Translations under genes and position numbers: made by a program
In this document: positions 10,701-36,600 of the stretch, piece after piece
How positions within the stretch are numbered: the stretch's first letter is position 1
How the letters are laid out: every line of letters begins with the position of its first letter
NCBI RefSeq assembly: GCF_042186555.1
Contig: NC_133336.1
Coordinates: 190,184,573-190,248,572, forward strand
Origin: Aquarana catesbeiana
Lineage: Eukaryota > Chordata > Amphibia > Anura > Ranidae
DNA: 64,000 nt
Direction: 5' to 3'
Notes under the pieces: generated by a model
The model's input: the letters and a program-made list of their open reading frames with translations, nothing else
Told to the model about the DNA's origin: nothing
Database searches by the model: none

Positions 10701-13570
10701 CGACGGTAGCAAGTGACACGCTCAGGGCTCCCAATGATTCTGCATTATGGTGAGTTGAACGATTTCATTTTACATTACAATGTAATAATATAAATAATGC
10801 GCCTCAATCATCCTGACACCACATCAACCATGGTGCTGTTATGATTGAAGCGCCAACACCAGCCATTGCCCGACAAATTGCCCGCAAAATTTTATGGCAG
10901 TGCCCCTCCCGAGACTAGGCTCTGGATCCGCCCCTGGTGCCAACTGAACCCCCAGTGCTGCCCAAATCTCTTTAGTAAGGGTTGTTGTTAGGGCTGGTCC
11001 CTGATCTCTCAATATCACCTCTGGGACCCCAAATCTACATACTATCTCACTCAGTAATTTCTTAGCTGTGGTCCTGGCAGTCATGACCACTTCCACTAGG
11101 GCGTATTCGAATCTGCCACTTCTTGGCACTTGAGAATGATCAATTTGCATCCTCTGGAATGGGGTATAGGGCTTTTGCCAGGTGCTTCTTCTGTGCATTC
11201 TGGGTTACATTTGGTGCAGATAATGCATGATCTGCAGAAGCTGTCGGTCAGTGGAGTAACTCTTGGTGCAACACTTGTTGATAAGAGAGTTCATAAAAGT
11301 CTTTGTCAAGTGGGCAGCTCCATGTGCCCATTGCACCACGGCTGGGTACATACTCCTGGGTAGACAAGGCTTCTTGTTGCACTCGAATAGTCCATTTCTG
11401 AGAGTTGTTCCTCTCCGTTTCCAGCTTTCCTTCTTATCCGGACTTGCTGTTTCCTGTAGTTCTTTTAGATAAACTCTGTCCACTGGGAAAGTCTGTAAGG
11501 TAAGCACGGGGTGGTCTTCTTCTACCACCCTGCTGTCCACTTCCCGCGGACCACCAGCTGTCTGTTTGGCAGCTGTATTGGCTCGATGATTGCCTTAAGC
11601 TTCTTTTGAGTTCATTTTGTCGTGTGCTTTTACTCAGAATAGTCACTTGGGTTGGGAGAAGCAAGGCATCAATCAATTTTTCACAGGTGTTCCTGCAGCC
11701 ATCAGGAATCCTCTGTCCTAGATAACACCATAATCATGGGCAATGCTGAAAGCATATCTTGAGTCCATGAATGTTGGCTCTTTTTCCCTCTGCCCATTTA
11801 CGTGCTGTAGTAAGTGCTTATAGCTCTGCCTCCTGTGTAGACATCACCGGTGTTAAGGCTTCAGCTTGTAGAACAGTGTTTTCAGTGGTGACCGCGTGTC
11901 CTGTGCGGTCACGGGGGTAACAAGTCAAGACTCTACTCCTCCTCCTCCTTTCCCCCCTCGAGAAGTGGAAGAAGGGTGGTAGGGTTCAGTGTTTGACAAC
12001 TTAATAGAGTAATGCTGTCCAGTAGGAGGGAACACAGGAGTCTCAAGTGTCTGGTAGTGGACAAGTGTTTCGGCTGGATCTTGGTTGAATATGGCAACAA
12101 CGTCATGGGGAACAAGCAGAACGAGGCAGTGTCCGAGGACCAAGTTCAAAGTTTTGTCAAGCAAGTCTTGTGTAGCAAATCCAGCTCGCAGACACAATAG
12201 GCCTCCTCTTGCTACCGCATCCAGCCGACAGGAATAATATCCTATGGGGCGTAGGCTGATGCCGTGTGATTGGGTGAGTACACCTGCAGCATGTCCCAGA
12301 CGTTCGGATACAAAGAGCTTGAGCGTTTTGTCGTAGGCTGGGAGCCCTAGCGCCGGGGGTGGCGCACTCAAGGGTTTCAAACTTTAGATATTTCTTCAGG
12401 AGACATCTGGAAGGGTCTGATTGCAGAGCATCAGTAGGAAGGCTTCTGGAATCCATGCTCTGCACTAGGAAATTAGTCCAAGGAAGGCATGAAGGAATTT
12501 CTGACCTTGTGGCAGTGGGGTGTCAGAGATTACTTGCACCCTGTCTTCAGTGGGGTGTCGTGTCCCATGGGACAAACGGTGTCCAAGGAAAATGACAGGT
12601 GTTGAGCACCACTGCAATTTGGGCTTTGAGGCTCTGCAGCCCTGGTTGGCAAGATAGCACAACAGGCTTTCTGAGGTGACTTCAACAGGGGGTAAGTCAG
12701 CTACACAAAGGAGAAGGTCATCAACATGTTGGAAGAGAATCACTTCCGGGTGTTCCTCTTGTCATGTGTCAAGGATGATAGCCATAGCTTTTGCAAACTG
12801 GCTTGGAAAGTTCTGTGCCCCTTGTGGCACAACGGTTTAGGTATGTTGCCGTTTCTTTCCGTGGATGAATGCGAAAAGGTACCAGCAGGAGGGGTGAGGG
12901 TGGACACTGAAGAAAACGTTTGTAAGGTCCACCTCTGTGAGGTACTTTGCAGTCAAAGGCATCCACAGTAGGTACCTGGTTCTCTTTTTAGGATTCTCTT
13001 CTTGGGGTTATTGTGGTTTCCGGGGCAATGAAGCGCCCTCTTTTAGCTTGACTGAAACTGGTGGCACCTTTTAAGTGACCGTTGTCTTCCGGTCCTGTGG
13101 ACCATAGGCACGCAGGGATTCTGTCAAGTACTTCCTGCAGTATTGAACCTGAAGTTTTTGCTTCATTAAGTGTCATCAGGAGAGGCTGAGAACACAAAGC
13201 AGATGAGTCTTCTAAAAATAGGGGAGTATGTAACTTCACCCCCCCTTCAGGCGTGTCCTGATTGAGGCCTGTAGTCTGGACAACACATCAGCTCCTAGTA
13301 GATTCAAGGGACATGTAGAGGACACCACAAATTTGGCAAGCAAATCAGGAAGTGGACTGGAGCGGGGCACCCCATCCATTCCTACGCAGGAAACATCAAT
13401 AGTGGAAAGGAAAGAATTATCAGGCAGGTCCACAGCCCTCAACACGCTTCTGGCTGTACCCGTAGAAAGGTGGTAGGTTTTCCTTGTATGGGTAACGTGA
13501 CTTTTGCTAAGGGTCCCCCGGTTCCACTTGAGGACACTGCCATAAGGGGTGACACGGGTTTGCCCATTTC

Positions 13571-14674
13571 CTAGTGAGAGTTGGGGCGTGGTGGTGGTGG
13601 TTCATGTCCCCGTTGCCCTGCATAGGGTTCCCTGCCTCGTCTGGGACATCTTGGGGCTCTGCATTCTTTCTTTATGTGGCCCCGTTTCCCACAGTTGTAA
13701 CAGGTGATCCTTTCCCTGGTATTGGGCAGTGGTGGTGGACGAGTGTAGGTGGGATCTTCGTCATGGGTTACCATGAGGGGCGTTGGTTTTTTACCTTTTT
13801 GATTTTCTATACCTCTGGCCACCAACAATAAATCAGACATTTTCATTGAATAGTATTCAGGGCGGGCCACCATCAGGCCTTTTCTGATATCCTCTCTGAG
13901 CCCTGAAACAAAAGCAGTTGATAACATGTGTGTGTGTGCCTTTATGAGTCTAGCATGATACTTCTTCACAGACTCCCCTTTATCTTGGGTAATATCTTGG
14001 ATTGTGGTCTTCTGATCCGTCAACTTCTCCTTTGCCCAGTCGTGGAGTTGTGCACAGAACTCCACGCCTGAGGTGTAGGAAGTGGCACTTGTCAGGCAGG
14101 CATCATTGAAGGCCATCTGCATGACTGGCCAAAAGACATATCCTGCTTTGATTTGGCATAGGCTGATCAAGTCTCTCCAGGCAGCTGAGTAAGTTTCTTG
14201 TATTTGCACTATCCTGTGGTAGAAGGGAATTGGCTGCTTCTCTGGGTCAGGCAGACTTGTCACTAAGGCCGCTGCTTGTGATAGAGTAAAAGCGACATAC
14301 ATCACTGGTGCCCCTTCTGGTAACCGAGACTGTTGTTGGGGCGGGGGCTGACAAGAGGCACTGTTCTTTACGGTTGCCAGCATGTGTTTGAGATCCTCTC
14401 GGAACTGAGAGTCTGGAGCCGGATTGGGGGTTAAATCAGTGGGTGGCCTTGCTGCCTGCTGTCGGGCTTCCCACTCAGATGCTTCTTCATCATTAACATA
14501 TCCAGCCTGGGAATGTGATGCTCCCGTATTGGGGAAGACAGGTGTGTGGTATGAACCATCTTGGTCTAAAACAGGGAGGGCTGGGTACAGGCTGTTTAAG
14601 CTTACTGGGTGTACCAAGATGGCCGCCGGCAGGAAGTGCACTGGACTGGGTAGAAAGTGAAGGCATGGGTGCAC
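13571..14674 (-). CDS. gag: Retroviral gag (capsid and nucleocapsid), N-terminal part doubtful
   Basis: A 367-residue open frame, the longest intact reading frame of the provirus. It encodes the structural polyprotein. A proline/glutamine-rich linker (about residues 75-120) precedes a capsid domain (about 125-300; note ITQDKGESVKKYHARL, of the kind seen in gammaretroviral capsids). A CCHC zinc knuckle CYNCGKRGHIKKEC lies near the C-terminus, followed by a basic tail. It is shorter than usual for such viruses and has no N-terminal MG myristoylation signal, so the matrix part is missing, in another frame, or begins upstream near 14702. A stop follows the basic tail, after which the protease region continues in the same direction. 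Confidence 0.85.
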   Translation of the reverse strand: MHPCLHFLPSPVHFLPAAILVHPVSLNSLYPALPVLDQDGSYHTPVFPNTGASHSQAGYVNDEEASEWEARQQAARPPTDLTPNPAPDSQFREDLKHMLATVKNSASCQPPPQQQSRLPEGAPVMYVAFTLSQAAALVTSLPDPEKQPIPFYHRIVQIQETYSAAWRDLISLCQIKAGYVFWPVMQMAFNDACLTSATSYTSGVEFCAQLHDWAKEKLTDQKTTIQDITQDKGESVKKYHARLIKAHTHMLSTAFVSGLREDIRKGLMVARPEYYSMKMSDLLLVARGIENQKGKKPTPLMVTHDEDPTYTRPPPLPNTRERITCYNCGKRGHIKKECRAPRCPRRGREPYAGQRGHEPPPPRPNSH

Positions 14675-14927
14675 TAAGATGGCCGCCGGGCTGAGTTGTC
14701 ACAGTGGGTTGTGCTTGGGTAGTGAGAAAGGAGTGGTTGTTAGACGGAGGGCAGTGCTGTCCCTCCCCTCCTTTGTTTCAGGTTCCAACATATTATCAGT
14801 TTTGTGATAAACATACATAATACAATCACGACAGGACATTACACCTGCCACTCTTCGAACTGCAAAATTTCAGCAGGCTAAAATAACCACAAGGGCAGAC
14901 CACCCTGCAAAATAAACACGTTTATAG

Positions 14928-15010
14928 ACGTTTGCCACAAGGGAAACAATCTCATGCCAGAGGCCAAAAGCTCATCTGGAGATGAGACTACCCATTCACA
15001 CATGTAGCAC
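14928..15010 (-). promoter_or_regulatory. Proviral leader direct repeat, copy 1 (hairpin)
   Basis: 83-bp segment nearly identical to 15080-15162, within the untranslated leader between primer site and gag. It contains the dyad CTCATC-TGGA-GATGAG, which can form a 6-bp stem with 4-base loop. A packaging or dimerisation role is possible by position only. Confidence 0.6.
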
Positions 15011-15079
15011 TTCAGGCTGCAAAGCCAGCAGCTGAAATTCCCCTCAAAGGTTCGTCGAACCTAGAGTAACAAGTCTACA

Positions 15080-15162
15080 ACGTTTGCTACACGGGAAACA
15101 ATCTCATGCCAGAGGCCAAAAGCTCATCTGGAGATGAGACTACCCATTCACACATGTAGCAC
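15080..15162 (-). promoter_or_regulatory. Proviral leader direct repeat, copy 2 (hairpin)
   Basis: Second copy of the segment at 14928-15010, offset 152 bp, with the same CTCATC-TGGA-GATGAG dyad and only a few differences at its left edge. Confidence 0.6.
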
Positions 15163-15455
15163 CCTTAGACTGCTGAGTTTCGTAGCCCAAAGAATGGCAG
15201 ACAGTGAACAAAGAATACAGTCAGCAGAAACCCATTGGCAGGTTCGTTAAAACAACCTCAGGCGAGGAAATACCTGCCTCTAAAACAGTCTCAGCATACC
15301 GACAGAATCCAGCCGTCAACCGAAAGATAAGAGAGTCGTACAGTGGTAAGAATATCAATCAACTCACCGGTACTGTTAGGGCTGCGCAAACCCCACTCTC
15401 ATTAATCAGTTAACGCCCGAATGCTTGTCGCGGTATAACTTCGACCGTAGCCTGA

Positions 15456-15475
15456 GATCCCGGGTTTCGGCACCA
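15456..15475 (-). promoter_or_regulatory. Primer binding site, tRNA-Phe
   Basis: Plus-strand GATCCCGGGTTTCGGCACCA matches the 3' end of vertebrate tRNA-Phe (acceptor GCCGAAA paired to TTTCGGC, plus CCA). It lies two bases from the 5' LTR edge, as expected for a minus-strand primer site. Confidence 0.88.
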
Positions 15476-15477
15476 TC

Positions 15478-15933
15478 TGTTATGGAAATGATTAAGAGCT
15501 CCAATCGAGCTCAAGGTTATCTGCTGCTGTCTCTAATTTGAAAAGTGTTGATATGCATGCATATAAAAGTAAACACACTGAGACACGCTCAGTTTCGTTA
15601 CTGTTACACTTCTAATTTATTCAAGGCGGTGTTAATGTTTTATACACACAAATACGTCATTGCTATGTCAGTCTAATAGGTACATCTCATTGGTTAAGAT
15701 AGAAAAGAAGATGGATAATTTTCATAACGAGGTTTGGCTCTCTCTGGTCTTATCTCCAGTTCCGCATTCTTTTGATGTGTGGGAGGTAGGGGGTAATCGC
15801 CATCTTGAGAAAATATAGGAACAGAGCAAATCTGTATACTTATATAATGAGTAAGGAGAAAAATATGTATGCACATAAGAAAATAGACATTTTCAGATTA
15901 CTATTATTATTATCTACATCACATTCCTTCACA
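15478..15933 (-). repeat. 5' LTR of the provirus
   Basis: 456 bp, the partner of 6417-6872. In minus orientation it is the promoter copy, with the same CCAAT, TGACGTA, TATAAAA and AATAAA elements. AATAAA starts about 24 nt after the TATA box, so it lies at or just before the expected cap site, which would place it in U3 rather than deep in R. Confidence 0.95.
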
Positions 15934-16380
15934 TATATAATGTATAAAGACACACATATATACATGTGTTTAATATTATATACACATACACGCCAATGTC
16001 ACACAATCAAAACAATCACACTGGTCACCGTTTTATTGCCCAGGTCTTCTGCTTTCAGAAAATATATAATTATAAATATACATTCTTTATTAAATTGTTA
16101 ATTATATAATCTATACAAGCGCTGTACAAACTTGCCACTATGTATAATCCTGTACAATTTGTGTGTGTGTGTATATATACATATATATATACACATACAT
16201 GCATACACAGGGCTTTTTTTCTCAAACAATAGGTGCTGGAACTCAACCATGGCCCCATGGAACACACACACACACAAACTGAAAAGATTTCTTGTGGACA
16301 GGAAGGGGTTAATGAGTTTTTTTTCTCTCTGCCAGATTCAAATTCTGAGATCCCAACTGCCACTGTTGCTATGGCAACCT
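15934..16380. other. Intergenic spacer, TA/CA-rich
   Basis: Contains short (TA)n and (CA)n stretches (16157-16205, 16261-16275). No coding exon was recognised; in particular no DC-STAMP-family exon on either strand. Confidence 0.5.
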
Positions 16381-16683
16381 TGAGTCAGTCTCTCTCTCTC
16401 TCTCTCTCTCTGCTGTGATTGGCTACTCCCACTAGTGACATCATAGAGCAGGCACAGTTTATCTTTAGCAGTTGCAGGCTCTCAGTGTCAGTTAGTGCTT
16501 GCAGCTGGAAGAGTGAGTTTGTGTTTTTGTGACACTCTCATAATTCTTTTGAATTCTCGAGTTTTTTTCGGGAAATCTCAGCGGAAGTAACTGATTTCTA
16601 CCTGGTGATAACCAGTAGTACTTTGCAATTTTTGCAACCTATCGTATTAGCATTTGTATTGGTAATTTACCAAAGCAAATAAA
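16381..16683 (+). promoter_or_regulatory. Probable DCST2 promoter and 5' UTR
   Basis: Directly upstream of the first coding exon lie TGAGTCA (16381-16387, AP-1-like), a (TC)n run (16388-16411), an inverted CCAAT box (16418-16422) and TGACATCA (16436-16443, one base from a cAMP response element). No TATA box stands out. The placement is suggestive; function is inferred. Confidence 0.4.
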
Positions 16684-32907
<16,224 letters not shown>

Positions 32908-33178
32908 GTATGTATATCTATATATCTATCTATCTATCTATTGGGGGAGGGGGTGGAGATCAATGTGCCACTGCTCTTCTAACAACAGCTGGAGGAACCC
33001 TGGTGTAAGAAAGTATCTTATAGAGCAGCTTTGAAAAAAATTTTTTGTCACATCATTTATAGTACCCTTTTTTCAACTTTTTACCCCAGAGGAACCCTTG
33101 AAATAATTTTGATGAGGCGGGTGAAAGATTAAACTGCTCAGGGTCTTCTAACAACCTCTGGAACTAGTTGTTTCACTT
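32908..33178. other. Intron or 3' flank, no exon seen
   Basis: A short TATC microsatellite (32916-32940) and a diverged copy of the 'GAGGAACCCTTGAAAT' repeat, then the gap. Confidence 0.5.
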
Positions 33179-33678
33179 NNNNNNNNNNNNNNNNNNNNNN
33201 NNNNNNNNNNNNNNNNNNNNNNNNNNNNNNNNNNNNNNNNNNNNNNNNNNNNNNNNNNNNNNNNNNNNNNNNNNNNNNNNNNNNNNNNNNNNNNNNNNNN
33301 NNNNNNNNNNNNNNNNNNNNNNNNNNNNNNNNNNNNNNNNNNNNNNNNNNNNNNNNNNNNNNNNNNNNNNNNNNNNNNNNNNNNNNNNNNNNNNNNNNNN
33401 NNNNNNNNNNNNNNNNNNNNNNNNNNNNNNNNNNNNNNNNNNNNNNNNNNNNNNNNNNNNNNNNNNNNNNNNNNNNNNNNNNNNNNNNNNNNNNNNNNNN
33501 NNNNNNNNNNNNNNNNNNNNNNNNNNNNNNNNNNNNNNNNNNNNNNNNNNNNNNNNNNNNNNNNNNNNNNNNNNNNNNNNNNNNNNNNNNNNNNNNNNNN
33601 NNNNNNNNNNNNNNNNNNNNNNNNNNNNNNNNNNNNNNNNNNNNNNNNNNNNNNNNNNNNNNNNNNNNNNNNNNNNNN
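33179..33678. other. Assembly gap, 500 N
   Basis: Exactly 500 N, a round number typical of a gap of unknown size. It separates the 3' part of dcst2 from the satellite array. Confidence 0.99.
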
Positions 33679-36600
33679 AAAATTGCACTCCCGGCTATTT
33701 TAGCCTGAAATGGGTCCAAAATGACCAAAATCGCACCACTGGCCCTTTTAGCCCGAAATAGGTAAAAAATGACAAAAATCGCACCCCCTAGACCTTTTAG
33801 CCGGAAAAAGGTCCAAAATAACAAAAATCGCACCCCCGGCCCTTTTAGCCGGAAATGGGTCCAAAATGACGAAAATTGCACCCCCGGCCCTTTTAGCCCT
33901 AAATAGGTCCAAAATGACAAAAAATCGCACCCTCGGCCCTTTTAGCCCAAAATGGGTCCAAATGACCAAAATCGCACCCCCGGCACTTTTAGCTGGAAAT
34001 TGGTCCAAAATGACCAAAATCGCACCCCCGGCCCTTTAAGATAGGAAATGGGCCCAAAATGAAAAAATCGCACACCCCAGAACTTTTAGCGGAAAAAGGT
34101 CCAACATGACCAAAATCGCACCCCCAGGCCCTTTTAGCTGGAAATCGGTCCAAAATGACCCAAAATTGCACCCCCGGCCCTTTTGGGCCGAAATAGGTCC
34201 AAAATGACAAAAATCGCACCCCCGGCCCTTTTAACCTCAAATAGGTCCAAAATGACCAAAGTCGCATCCCCGGCCCTTTTAGTCGGAAATTGGTCCAAAA
34301 TGATCGAAATCGCACTCCCGGCCTTTTAGCCCAAAATGGGTCCAAAATCGCCAAAATCGCCCCCCAGGCCCTTTTGCCCAAAATCAGTTCCAAAATGACC
34401 AAAATCGCACCCCCGGGCCCTTTTAGCCCAAAATGGGTCCAAAATGGCCAAAATCGCACCCAGCCCCCTGTTAGCAGGAAATCGGTCCAAAAATGACCAA
34501 AATCGCACCAACGGCCCTTTTAGCCGGAAATGGTCTAAAATGACCAAAATCGCACCCCCCGGCCCTTTTAGCCGGAAATGGGTCCAAAATTACCAAAATC
34601 GCACCCCCCGGCGCTTTTAGCCGGAAATGGGTCCCAAAATGGCCAAAATCGCACCCCGGCCCTTTTAGCAGGAAATCGGTCCCAAAATGACCAAAATCGC
34701 ACCAACGGCCCTTTTAGCCGGAAATGGGTCCAAAATGACCAAAATCGCACCCCCGGCCCTTTTAGCCAGAAATGGGTCCAAAATGACCAAAATCGCAAAA
34801 GCCGGGCCCTTATAGCCAAAAATGGGTCAAAAATGACCAAAATCGCACCCCCGGCCCTTTTGGCCAAAAATGGTTAAAGATGACCAAAATCTCACCCCAG
34901 GCCCTTTTAGCCAGAAATTGGTCCAAAATGACCCAAAATCGCACCCCCGGCCCTTTTTGCCCGAAATGGGTCCAAAATGACCAAAATTGCACCCCCGGCC
35001 CTTTTAGCCGGAAATAGGTTTGAAAATGACCAAAATCGCGCCCCCTGCCCTTTTAGCCGAAATGGGTCCAAAATTACCAAAATCGCACCTCCCCGGTCCT
35101 TTTAGCCGGAAATGGGTCCGAAATGACGAAAATCTCACCCCCGGCCCTTTTAGCCGGAAATGGGTCCAAAATGACAAAAATCGCACCCCCGGCCCTTTTA
35201 GCCTGAAATAGGTCCACAATGACCAAAATTGCACCCCCGGCTCTTTTAGCCGGAAATAGGTCCAAAATGAAAAAAAAAAATCGCACCCCCGGCCCTTTTA
35301 GCCCGAAATAGGTCCATAATGACGAAAATCGCACCCCTGGCCCTTTAGCCAGAAATAGGACCAAAATGAAAAAATCGCACCTCCGGCCTTTTAGCCCGAA
35401 ATAGGTCAAAATGACAAAAATCGCAACCCCGGACTTTTAGCCGGAAATAGCACCAAAACGACCAAATCGCACCCCCGGCCCGTTTAGCCCGAAATAGGTC
35501 CAAAATGACAAAAATCGCACCCCCGCGCCTTTTAGCCCAAAATGGGTCCAAAATGACCAAAATCGCACCCCCGGCCCTTTTAGCCTCAAATAGGTCCAAA
35601 ATGACCAATGTCGCAACCCTTGGCCTTTTTAGCCGGAAATAGGTCCAAAATGACCGAAATCGCACCCCAGCCCTTTTAGCCAGAAATAGGTCCAAAATGA
35701 CCAAAAGCGCACCCCCCGGCACTTTAGCCGGAAATCGGTCCAAAATTACAAAATGGCATGCCCGGCCCTTTTAGCTGGAAATCGGTCCAAAATGACCAGA
35801 ATCGCACCCCGGCCCTTTAAGCCAGGAAATGGGGCCCAAAATGAAAAAATTGCACCCTGGACCTTTTAGCCGGAAAAAGGTCCAAAATGACAAAGATCGC
35901 ACCTCAGGCCCTTTTAGCCAGAAATTGGTCCAAAATGACCAAAATTGCACCCCCGGCCCTTTTAGCTGGAAATGGGTGCAAAATCGCCAAAATCGCACCC
36001 TGGCCCTTTTAGCCGGATATCGGTCCAAAATGACCAAAATTGCACCCCCGGCCCATTAGCCGGAAATGGTCCAAAATGACCAAATCGCACCCCCTGCCCT
36101 TTTTAGCCGAAATCGGTCCAAATGGCCAAAATCGCACCCCAGCCCTTTTAGCAGGAAATCGGTCCAAAATGACCAAAATCGCACCAACGGCCCTTTTAGC
36201 CGGAAATGGGTCCAAAATGACCAAAATCGCACCCCCGGCCCTTTTAGCCAGAAATGGGTCCAAAATGACCAAAATCGCACCCAAGGCCCTTTTAGCTGGA
36301 AATCGGTCCAAATGACCAGAATCGCACCCCCGGCCTTTAAGCCAGGAAATGGCCCAAATGAAAAAATTGCACCCCCGGACTTTTAGCCGGAAAAAGGTCC
36401 AAAATGACAAAGATCGCTCCCCCAGGCCCTTTTAGCCAGAATTGGTGCAAAATGACCCAAAATTGCACCCCCGGCCCTTTTAGCTGGAAATCGGTCCAAA
36501 TGACCAGAATCGCACCCCGACCCTTTAAGCCAGGAAATGGGCCCAAAATGAAAAAATTGCACCCCCGGACTTTTAGCCGGAAAAAGGTCCAAAATGACAA

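Larger units (their letters stand above)
9280..10936. mobile_element. hAT-like non-autonomous element, complete, in integrase
   Basis: 1,657 bp with terminal inverted repeats CAGGGGCGGATCCAG / CTGGATCCGCCCCTG and an exact 8-bp target duplication GTGCCAAC (9272-9279 and 10937-10944). It carries no transposase frame. Inside are a bulged hairpin (9501-9545), a perfect CRE palindrome TGACGTCA (9544-9551), a long palindrome (9752-10034) and a 37-bp minisatellite (10112-10700). It shares its right third with the partial copy at 2140-2651. Confidence 0.93.
8984..13480 (-). pseudogene. Retroviral pro-pol remnant, interrupted by a hAT element
   Basis: Minus-strand pieces in order. Protease (about 13480-13236): the C-terminal LLGADVL motif is present, but the active-site DTG is not intact (STG) and the frame breaks beside it. 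RT start (13239-12988): WSTGPEDNG. RT palm (12966-12465): VPQGAQNFPSQFAKA in a shifted frame, then QHVDDLLL as the catalytic box, with H where Y is usual. RT thumb/RNase H junction (12380-11925): LRPIGYYSCRLD. Integrase zinc region (11540-11205) and core (11198-10945) with the first two acidic residues in MQIDH and RDQGPA. After the hAT insertion, the integrase C-terminal side resumes at 9279-8984 (LSPYEILFGSAPR). Several frameshifts and stops separate these pieces; some may be sequence errors. Confidence 0.85.
6417..15933 (-). mobile_element. Endogenous retrovirus, full-length provirus, defective
   Basis: A provirus read on the minus strand: 5' LTR 15478-15933, primer site 15456-15475, leader 14703-15455, gag 13571-14674, remnants of protease, RT, RNase H and integrase from about 13480 down to 8980, env about 8826-7053, polypurine tract 6873-6885 and 3' LTR 6417-6872. 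Gene order, CCHC Gag, separate env with an RRKR cleavage site and simple layout suggest a class I (gamma/epsilon-like) retrovirus; the exact clade is uncertain. Two later insertions interrupt it: a hAT element in integrase (9280-10936) and a solo LTR in env (7603-8221). Pol and env carry several frame breaks, so no complete replication set is present. The two LTRs are nearly identical. Confidence 0.93.

Noticed and set aside
9968..10734. Cys/His-rich ~200-codon frames (CHLPMSPATRCGLSLANV type)
   Set aside because: Translation of the 37-bp minisatellite in three frames; the zinc-finger-like look comes from the repeat.
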